64,000 nt of DNA, from contig JAXGPP010000020.1 in NCBI GenBank assembly GCA_040766885.1, positions 98,755 to 162,754 of the forward strand, in the 5' to 3' direction. A program made the position numbers and the translations under genes. Positions 53,097 through 63,300 of this stretch are shown here, piece by piece. Source of the stretch: JAXGPP01 sp040766885. GTDB taxonomy: Bacteria > Planctomycetota > Planctomycetia > Pirellulales > Thermoguttaceae. Position 1 is the stretch's first letter. Each line of letters begins with the position of its first letter. The notes under the pieces were generated by a model that saw only the letters and a program-made list of their open reading frames with translations, was not told the origin of the DNA and ran no database searches.

Positions 53097-53116
53097 GGAG
53101 AGCGTGAAAGAGGCAC

Positions 53117-54367
53117 ATGAGTCTTTCTCAAGGCGCGAGCCAACCGGTCCGCATTGAGTGCGCCGCCTCGCCAGAGTTTGAGGCGTGGTTGGCGCAGTCG
53201 GGCGGATCGCTGGCGGTTACCACTTACCAAGCTGGTAAGGTGGCCATGATCGGCTTTGACGGCCGGCAGGTCACCTTGCTGATGCGCGAATTCGACAAGC
53301 CGCTCGGGCTGGCCGTCTCGGGTCGCCGATTGGCTTTGGCGACGCGCCATGAGGTAACCATCTTCGCCGACGCGCCGCTCCTGGCCCATGAGTATGCCGA
53401 GGGTCAGCCGGGTCGCTACGACGCGCTCTACCTGCCGCGGGTCAGCTACCACACCGGCGACGTGCACGCGCACGATGTTGCCTTCGAGGGCGACGATCTG
53501 GTGATCGTCAACACCCGGTTCTCCTGCCTCGCCCGGGTCAGCCTGGACTTCAACTTCACGCCGACCTGGAAACCGACTTTCGTCAGCGACCTGGTGCCCG
53601 AAGACCGCTGCCATCTCAACGGCGTTGCGATGGTCGACGGCCGGGCGAAGTACGTGACCGCGCTGGGCACGACCGACGCTCCCGGCGCGTGGCGCGAGAA
53701 CAAGGCCCGCGGTGGCGTGCTCATCGACGTCGAGAGCGACGGAGTGCTGCTCGGCGGCCTTTCCATGCCGCATTCGCCGCGCTGGTACGGCGGGCGGTTG
53801 TGGGTGCTGAACTCCGGCACCGGTGAACTGCTCACGGTCGATCCGGTATCGGGCCAGGCGACGGTGGTGTGCGGATTGCAGGGGTATCTGCGAGGGCTGA
53901 GTTTTGTCGGGCCGTTCGCCCTGGTGGGTCTCTGCAAGATCCGCGAGAAGCACATCTTCGGCGGCCTGCCGATCCAGCAGAAGCATGCCGGTGCGAAGCT
54001 CCTCTGCGGCGTGGCGATCGTCGACCTCCGCCGCGGCACGCAGGTGGGCTTCTTCGAATTCACGTCGGGCTGCGAGGAACTCTACGACGTGCAGTTTTTG
54101 CCGGACGTGCGGCGGCCGATGATCCTGAATCTCGGCAAGCCCGCGGTTCGCCTGGCGATGACCAATCCCGAGTCCTCCTACTGGTTGCGGGCCAGCGCGG
54201 AGGTGTCGCTCCCTTCTGAACAGGCCTCCGCCACGCCGTCCACGACAGCGGCCGGCGGGGCCACGGCGGATTCCCGCCAAAACCATGCGTCTCTCCCGCT
54301 GGCTGCGGCCGCAAGCCAGGGGAGAACTCTCGTTGAGGGCAATTTGATTCCGGGCTCCGGAAATTAA
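53117..54367 (+). CDS. TIGR03032 family protein
   Basis: A 416-residue protein that matches the TIGR03032 family (beta-propeller-like): SGGSLAVTTYQAGKVAMIGF, REFDKPLGLAVSGRRLALAT, RVSYHTGDVHAHDVAFEGDD, and YVTALGTTDAPGAWRENKA. These proteins have no assigned reaction; they often occur beside surface proteins or repeat proteins. The last 50 residues are low-complexity (Ala/Ser/Thr-rich). The gene is led by AGAGG and a 5'-end hairpin. It is followed after 18 nt by the giant surface gene, so the two are probably co-transcribed and the protein may act on it. Confidence 0.8.
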   Translation: MSLSQGASQPVRIECAASPEFEAWLAQSGGSLAVTTYQAGKVAMIGFDGRQVTLLMREFDKPLGLAVSGRRLALATRHEVTIFADAPLLAHEYAEGQPGRYDALYLPRVSYHTGDVHAHDVAFEGDDLVIVNTRFSCLARVSLDFNFTPTWKPTFVSDLVPEDRCHLNGVAMVDGRAKYVTALGTTDAPGAWRENKARGGVLIDVESDGVLLGGLSMPHSPRWYGGRLWVLNSGTGELLTVDPVSGQATVVCGLQGYLRGLSFVGPFALVGLCKIREKHIFGGLPIQQKHAGAKLLCGVAIVDLRRGTQVGFFEFTSGCEELYDVQFLPDVRRPMILNLGKPAVRLAMTNPESSYWLRASAEVSLPSEQASATPSTTAAGGATADSRQNHASLPLAAAASQGRTLVEGNLIPGSGN

Positions 54368-54385
54368 CTTCGAGGAACAGAACAG

Positions 54386-57300
54386 ATGTCGCTTTTCCGA
54401 TTCGCCGATCTGCGTAACGTCACGAAGAAGCTGGGGAAGACCCGCGGTCGACGGAGCCGCCCGGAACGTGAAATGCCCAAGTCCCGCAAGCCCCGTCGGC
54501 TGCTCATGGACTCGCTCGAGCAGCGGCAGCTTCTGAGCGTTACGGTGGCCGACTGGGAGGACATCCTCGTCAGCCAGCCGCAGGGCTACTACATGTTCCA
54601 GGACAACCCCGGGTTGTCCAACGATCTCTACGTCGCCCGGCCCGGCGGCTACGTGGCGCTGACCTCCGTGCCCTACGACGATCCGCTCACGCCGCAGTTG
54701 GAGCAGTACTCCGAGATCATCTCCGCCTACGGCAATCCGGAGACGCTCGCCGGCCAGTCGATCGGCACCGACGCCGACGGCGACTTCGTCGTGACCTACA
54801 CGCGCGACGACCTGGTGATGCGGTTGTTGAAGAACCCCAACGGTTCGGTGGTGCTCGATTCGGCGACGGGCCTGCCGGTTTACCAGCCGGTGCTCGATCC
54901 CGCCACCGGCAACCCGATGATCGACCAGAACATCTACGCCCGCTACTTCACCGACGAGGTACAGCGGCTGACGTTGCCGGCCCTGAGCGAGTTGGACCTC
55001 GATCCGACCAACAGCCAGTACGCGCACTTCTCGCTGCGTGTCGGCGGCACCGAGGTGCAGAAGCTTGAGATCAGCGCAAGCAACCTTCCGTGGAGCGGCG
55101 AGACATTCCCCGCCGGCAGCTTTGAACTCGGCTTCGACGTCAACGGCGACGGCACGGTGACCGCGGCGGAGACGGCAACCGTCGCCGGTTACGATTCCAC
55201 GTTGCTGCCGTCACTCAATGCGGTCCTGATCCAGAACGCCCTGGACGGCATCGGCGGCGCGCTGGACGGCGTGGTGGTCGAGGCGATCAATTCGCAGGAA
55301 TTCCTCATCAAGTTCGCCGACGTCTCGCTCAACTATCAGTTCGGCACCGATGTCGCAGGCAACGTTCCGGATATCGTCGTGCCGTCGTTCGCCGGACTGA
55401 GCGGCTTCTATCCGGCGGTGATGGTGGAGACCGTCAGCGAGCCCTTCGTGGTGCGCGACATCCCGTTGTTCCCCAACTCGCCGGCCGACACCGCACGGGC
55501 CATCGAGAGCTACTTCCGCCAGGTGCAGGTCGAGGAAAGACTGACCTCGACGCGCGACTACGCGCCGGTGGACTACCCGCCGCAGGATCGAGCCCAGGGC
55601 TCCGGTTCGACAACCGACAGCCCGCGCATCGACCCCGAGACGACGCCGCCGGTCCCGCTGGCCGACATCTCGGTCCGCGCCATCAATGCCACGACATTCG
55701 ACATCACTTACACGAATTTCTCCGGGAAGAAAGACTATCCCGAGATCGTTGTCGAGGACGTTCGCAACGATTTCAACAATCCCAACAGCTCAACGGGCGA
55801 CCCGCTGGCATTCCTGAGCAACATCGACACGCTCAAGGCGCCGAGTGCCGAGTTCCGCGTCAATCCGCTGGAACTGAAGGACGATCCGGCGACCCCGTGG
55901 CCCGACGTGTACGATCAATCGCGGCCGTCGATCGCCATGGATGCCGACGGCGACTTCGTGATTGTCTGGCAGAGCGAGGTGCCGGACTCTCTGAACCTGG
56001 GCAGCAAGTACGATATCTATGGACGCCAGTTCGTGCCGCTGGCGATGGTTGCCGACCCTGCGACGGTGCCGGGCTTCATCACGCCGGGCATCCGCGCCAT
56101 GGCGGCCACGCAGGTGATCGTGTTCGACTCGGAGGTGGTTACCGATCTGACGGGGACGTTCCAACTCCGCGTCGGCGGCCAGTTGACCGGCGCCATTTCT
56201 TTTGACAGCACCAAGCTCGACGAGACGGCCGGCGCCATCCGTGACGAGTTGGTGGCACTCGGCTACACCCAGGCCGAAGTCCGCATCCTTCAGCCCAGCG
56301 ATCCGTTCCGCCTGGAGATCGCCTTCCCCACGGCCAACGGTCCGGTGGACCAGCCGGCGATCGAGTACGTGGCGATTCCGGGCGGGCTGGCGGCCAAGGT
56401 CTCGTTCGAGGGCTTGCCGGACGACCTGTTCACATTCCGCGCCAATACGTTTACCGTCAACGAGCAGTGGGAGCCGGCGGTCGGCATGGACGACCTCGGC
56501 AACTTCACCGTCGCGTGGCGGACCGGCGGCCAGGAGCTGAGCTTCTTCAACGGCATCAAGGCGCAGAAGTTCAACCGCCACGGCCAGCGGATCGGCGTCG
56601 AGTGGGAAGTCAGCAACGAGACCACCCAGATCGATTTCGATCCCAACGTGGCGATGAGCGCCGACGGCCACACACTGATCACGTGGGTCCGCACGAGCGA
56701 TCCGGACTATGTGATTGGTGAAGGGTACGTGGCCAGCGTTCTCGGCGAACTCTACGCGCCGACCGCCGCGGGCGATCCGCCGGTGCCGCTGCCGATCGTC
56801 AATCAGTTCGGTATCCAGGGGGCCGGCAACCCGACCGCCGATTTCGACCGCAACAACAACTTCCTGGTCACCACCGACGCGATCTTCGACAACGACGCGG
56901 TGGGCGGGGCATCGATGGGCGTTCGTGCCATCATGTACCGCTACAATGGCGCCGGCGGGCTCACCGTGGTCCGCGATGAATTCCGCGCCAACAGCTCGAG
57001 CTTCAACACGGGCGCGACGACGCTCTGGCCGTTCGAGCAAATGAACCCGCAGGCGGGGCTCGACGCCGACGGCGACATGTTCATTTCCTATGAGGGGAAT
57101 GGTCCCGACGCCTCGGTGGAAACCATCATGGACGGCACATTCTTCCGCGACCTGATCAATTCGCAGAAGAACGCCGACCTGCTGCCCTATTTCAATCCGG
57201 CGCTCGATGACCTGGATTACTACTTCTTCGGCAACGGCACGTCGTCGCCGTGGGGAGACGACGCCGACGTGGATCGGGCAATCGAGACGGTGCTCATCGT

Positions 57301-60300
57301 GGCCTACAAGCAAGGCGCCACGAGCGAGCAGATCGGCCGGTTGCGGGCGCTGTTGGAAGAGCGGGCCCAGTTGCTCCGCGGTGGCGCAAGCGACATCCTG
57401 CTGTCGCGCTATGACGCCATCCCTGGCTCGGCGCCGCAGACGCTTTACGGCGACAGCATCATCAATAATACCCGTGAAGGCCGCAACACGCGCGTTTATC
57501 TGCGGTTCCTGAAGACCACCACCGGCGGCAACTTCGGGCTTCAGATGGGGACTCCCTGGGGGACACACACCGCCACCGTAACGCCGCGAATCGTCAATGG
57601 CATCATCGACCCAGTGGGCACGGCCGACGACATGGACGAGCAGATCCAGGCCGCGCTCGGCACAAGCTGGCCGGAGACGGGTGGGGCCGACTACTGGGGC
57701 AACGTCCGCGTGCGGTTGATGAACACCACCGCAGGCGCCTTCAACGACGAGGTCACCTGGCGGCAGGGGACGCCGTGGGAGATCTATCCCACCATGCCGC
57801 AGTTCGATCCGGTGACCTATTATGTCTACGAGGTCACATTCCAGGGCGATGTGCACGACCTGTACATCAGCTGCGGGGTTAGCGGCAACACGCTGGCGCC
57901 CGGGCAGAACCCGACTCCAACGGAATTTGTGTGGGGGACCGAGTCGTTCGTGCAGGAACTCTCCGAGAGCGAGACGTTCGGCGGGGTCAGCCCGGCGAGC
58001 ATCAGCTCCCTTCGGTATCTGCATCACACCCAGGCGTCGATGGGCGTGGAGCCCGACGGCGATTACGTGCTCGCCTGGACCGACATCGACTCGCGCGTGA
58101 CGCTGTGGGATCACACCCTCAACGATTACGTCTCGGACAACAGCTCGTCGCATATTTACTACCGGCGGTTCAACGAGAACACCGATACAGCGGGCCCGCA
58201 GGTGACCGACATGGTCGACGCCGAGGGCAAGCGCGTCGACGCCGGCGCGGTGCTCACCGCCGGCGCCAACAACTACATCGTCCTGACCTTCGATGAGGAT
58301 ATGCTCAACAGCGGCCAGGACGCCGTGACCGATCTGGACAACTACCGGCTGCTGGCCAACGGCGTGGAGCTGACCGGCGGCATCGTCAAGATCGAGTACG
58401 GGCTCAACAAGGCCGCGGAAATCTTCGGCACGCTGCCGACCAACAAGTGGGAAGCCGTGCTCACGCTCGACGGCCAGCCGCTCGATGCCACCCAGAGCGC
58501 GCTGAAGCCGGGCAACTACACCATCGAGGCCCTGGCGCCGACCCTGGACGGTTCATCGACGGGCTTGCGCGACCTGCGCGGCAACCCGCTCAACTACACG
58601 GGTTTCACCTCGACGACCTACGGGCAGTCATTCAGCCGCAACTTCACCATCAGCGTGACGGCCGGGACCGATCAGGGCGTTGACACGGGAACCGCCGGCG
58701 GCACGACCTATCCGGAAAGCGCCCGCGCGGTCGCGGTCGACGCCAACGGCGACCATGTGGTAACGTGGTCGGCGGTCGACACGACGCTGGGGGTGGAACG
58801 GGTGTTCGTCCGCGTGTACGACACGGACGGCACGCCCTCCGACGTCACCCCCAATGCGTTCCAGGTGACGCCGATTGTCGACGAACCCGGCTTCATCAGC
58901 GACACGCAGCGATATGCCACGGTGGCGGTGGACAAGGACGGCGACTTCATCGTCACGTGGACCAATTACCGCGGCGGCGACGCCGACATCTACGCCCGCC
59001 GCTACAAGGCCGACGGCACGGCGCTCGGCAATGCGTTCCGCGTCAACGCCATCGGCACGTCGGAATCGGGTTCGCCGACCGCGCAGAAGTGGTCGCAGGT
59101 GGCGGCCGACGCCGACGGCGATTTCGTCATCACCTGGTCGAGTGAGTTGGGCGGCCAGGGGGGCAGCGGCCAGGGCTTCGACGTCTACGCCCGCCGCTTC
59201 TCCGGCGAGGTGCTGTTCGACACGGAAGGCAAGATCGCCGAGCCGCAGTCGGCCACGGCGAGCGAATTCCTTGTCAACCAGTCGACGGTCGGCAATCAAC
59301 TGGTCTCCAGCGTCTCGATGGACGCCGTCGGCCGGTTCGTGGTCTCGTGGACCAGCAGCGTTTCGAACAATGACGATGTCTTCGCCCGCGTGTTCACCGC
59401 GCAAGGCGCTGGCGACGCGGCTTTCAACGCGGGCAACGAGTTCCTCGTCAACACCACCACGGCGGGCAACCAGAAGTTCGCCAACGTGGGCATGGACCTG
59501 AGCGGCGACAACTTCGTGGTCACATGGTCCAGCTCGAACCAGGACGGCGACGGTTACGGCGTCTATGCGCGGCGTTTCAACCGCGCCGCCGGGGGCCCGG
59601 TCGGGGGCGAGTTCCGCGTCAACACGACCACCGAATGGGACCAGATGTACAGCTCGGTGGCGATGGACCACCAGGGCGACTTCGTAATCACCTGGAGCGG
59701 GCGCGGCACGCAGCCCGGCCAGGAAGACAAGAACCTGATGGGCGTGTTCTACCAGCGCTACAGCGCCAACGGCGCGCCGGCCCCGCAGGGCGAGACCCGC
59801 GTCAACCAGTCGACCGCCGGCGACCAGAAGTACTCGTCGATCGGCAGCGACGGCTTCGGCAACGTGATCATCGTCTGGACGGGCCTGGGCTCGCAGCCCG
59901 GCACGACGGCGATCTACAAGTTCTCCAGCGTCAACAACGATCCGCTCAACGACAACGACGGACCGATCGTGACCGACGTGTCACGGGCCGACAACTTCCG
60001 CACCCGGATCATCGACGGTTCGACGATCGAGAAGGGGGCCAACGGCCTGGCGGAAATCGTGGTGTCGTTCGGCGAAAACCTGTCGACGGCCGGCGGGCTC
60101 ACCGGCCTGTCGAGCGTGCTCAATCCGGCCAACTGGCAGCTCAAGAAGAACAACAGCGTGATCGTGGGCGGCATCGCCGCGATCAACTTCGGTTACAATC
60201 CGGCCACGCGAAAGTTCGAGGCCCGCCTGACTCTGGACGAGAACGGATCGGCACAGGGCACGATGCCGCTGACCGAAGGGGTTTACGAGCTCCTGGTCCG

Positions 60301-63300
60301 CGACACGATCACCGACGGCCTCAACCGGCTGGACGGCAATTTCGACGGCGTGGCGGGCTCGGGCGCCCTGCCGGGCTACCAGCACCGGTTCACGATCAGC
60401 TCGGTGCAGGGGTCGGATGTTCCGATCAGCGACAACCTGGGCAATGCCCAGACCTACGCCGGAGCGTCGAAGAGCGTGGCGGTGGACGCTGACGGCGATT
60501 ACGTGAGCGTGTTCTCGGTATTCGACACGGCCGCGAACCGCGATCGCGTTTACCTGCGGATGTTCAGCGCCAGCGGCAACCCGGCTTCGACGATGCCGGC
60601 CGCCTTCTGGGTCAATGCGGGCGACGCCAACTCGGCGAGCTTCGGCGGCGACCACCAGCGGTTTGGCACCGTGGCCGCCGATAAGGATGGCGATTTCATC
60701 GTCACCTGGACGAACTACCGCGGCAGCGACAGTGACATCTACGCCCGGCGATTCCGCGCCAACGGCACTCCGCTGGGCGATTCGTTCCGCGTCAACACGC
60801 TGGGCACCAGCGACACGGGCGCGCCGACGAAGCAGAAGTGGTCGCAGGTGGCGGCCGACGCCGACGGCGATTTCGTCATCACCTGGGCCAGCGAGCAGCT
60901 TGGGCAGCCGGGCGAGCCGACCCAGGGCTTCGACATCTATGCCCGACGGTACAGCTCGCGGATCACCGAGTCGGCCGGCAAGGTCAATCCGCCGACGGCT
61001 TCGACCGCCAGCGAGTTCCTGGTCAACACCACCACCGCCGGCAACCAGCAGACCCCGACGATCGCCATGGCGGCCAACGGGCGCTTCGTGATCGCCTGGA
61101 CGAGCAACGCCGCGGGCAACGATGACGTGCTGGCGCGCGTGTTCGATCCCCAGGGCCTGCCCGATCCGGTCCTCGGCACCGAGTTCGTGGTGGCCAGCGG
61201 CGCCGGCTTGCAGTACTATCCCAACGTGGCGATGAACCTGGCCGGCAACCGCTTCGTGGTCGCCTGGTCCGACTCGGTCGCCGACACGAGCGGCACCGGC
61301 GTCTTCGCCCGCATCTACGACAACAACGGCCCCCTGGCGGCCAACCCCAACGCGTTCCGGGTCAATACGACGATCGAATCGGACCAGACCTACGCGGCGG
61401 TGGTCATGGATCACCAGGGCGACTTCACCGTCGCCTGGACAGGGCACGGCAACCAGCCGGGCCAGGAAGACCAGGACCAGTTCGGCGTGTTCTACCAGCG
61501 GTTCCTCGCCGACGGGACGCCCGACACTTTCAACCTGCAGTTGCAGGAGACCCGCGCCAACCGCTCCACGCCGGGACCGCAACGACTGCCCTCGGTCGGC
61601 TCCGACGGCGAAGGCAACATCGTCATCGTCTGGACCGGCCAGGGGAGCGCGGCTGGCTCGACGGCGATCTACAAGTTCGACAGCGTCCTCACGCAACCGG
61701 CGGCCGATGACGACGGCCCGATTGTGACCGATGTCGCGCTGAACGACACCAACCGGACTCGCGTCCACAGCGGCGATTCGCTCAATGTCGGCGACACCGG
61801 ACTTTCGCGACTCGTGGTGATGTTCGGCGAGAGCATGTCGACATTCGGCGGCGCCATCGGCGCCGAGAGCGTCACCAATCCGGCCAACTGGATTCTCACC
61901 AGGGACGGCACGCCGATCGACGGCGCGATTTCCTCGGTGACTTTCGGGCTGAACGCGGCGACGCGCAAGTACGAGGCGATTCTGACGCTGGACGGCAACG
62001 GCACCCAGGCCGGCGTGGTCCCGCTGACGACTCAGGGCCAGTACGTGCTCACCGTTCGCGACCTGATGACCGACGGGCGCAACCGGCTCGACGGCAACTT
62101 CGACGCCGTACCGGCCACCGGCACCCAGCAGGGCTACCAGCACAGTTTCTTCCTGGTGACCAGCGGCACGCCGGGCACCGACGATCCGGTGAACGTGGTG
62201 AATGGGTCCGCCAAGAGCGCTTGGACCTATCCCGAGAGCCGGCGCTCGGTGGCCGTCGATGCCGACGGCGACTACGTGGTGGTCTGGACCGCTCCCGACA
62301 CGATCAAGGACACCAGCGGGAACGATGTGACCGTGGACCGGCTGTTCATGCGTCGGTTCAACGCCGACAACACTCCGCAGAGCGCCGTGTTGCCGGTGTC
62401 GTTCACGACCGCCGTGAAGGGCGGCCAGCGATTCGGGGCCGTGGCAGCCGACGAGGACGGCGATTACGTCGTCACCTGGACGCAGTACGACACGGTGAAC
62501 GGACAGATGCAGTCCGACATCTACGCCCGACGCTTCACGGCCGGCGGCGTCGCGCTGGGCAACCACTTCCGCGTGAACACCTACACGCTGAGCGACCAGA
62601 AGTGGTCGATGGTCGACGTCAACGCCCATGGCGATTTCATCATCACCTGGTCGAGCCTTGGCCAGGAAGACGGCGGCCAGATGGGCACGAGCTACGGCAT
62701 CTACGCCCGCCGGTTCGACTCCTACGGGCAGCCGCTGGGACAGGAGTTCCAGGTGAATGTCACGAAGGAGGGAGACCAGAAGTACTCCAGCGTCGCGATC
62801 GACGACATGGGCGGCTTCGTGGTCACCTGGACCAGCGACCAGGGCGGGGTGGGCACCGACATTGTCGCCCGCCAGTACTGGCAGGACGGATCGCCGCAGG
62901 CTTCCCCGCTCGGAGTCGGCTACAACTTCGGCGAGATCATGGTCAATCAGGTCACCAGCGGGAACCAGAACTTCCCCGACGTGGCCATGAACGCCGCCGG
63001 CACTTCCTACATCGTGACTTGGTCCGGTCCGGATGGGAACAACAACGGCATCTTCGGGCGCCAGTTCACACGCGAAGTGGCCGAGAACGTCGATCCGCGG
63101 GCGCTGTTCAACTCGCAGTTGCCCAATGCTGGACTGCCGATTCCAAACATCACTCCCAACACCGTTCCCCTGACCACGACCATCACGGTCGACCAGAGCT
63201 TCCAGATCACTGATGTCGACGTCCGGGTGAACATCACCCATCCGCGCGTCAGCGATCTGACGCTGGTACTGGTGAGTCCGACCGGGGTGCGGGTGACGCT

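Larger units (their letters stand above)
52366..53116. other. Intergenic region with inverted repeats and a likely promoter
   Basis: A 751-nt gap. Short frames on both strands (e.g. 52466-52711 plus, 52405-52734 minus) are not convincing. The region around 52740-52950 has several hairpin-forming segments and could encode a structured RNA, but no known family was recognised. The promoter for the next gene lies near its end. Confidence 0.4.

Noticed and set aside
52940..55027. 695-codon minus-strand open frame opposite the TIGR03032 gene and giant gene start
   Set aside because: It runs antisense to two well-supported plus-strand genes; its protein is Val/Arg/His-rich without motifs, typical of a GC-driven shadow.
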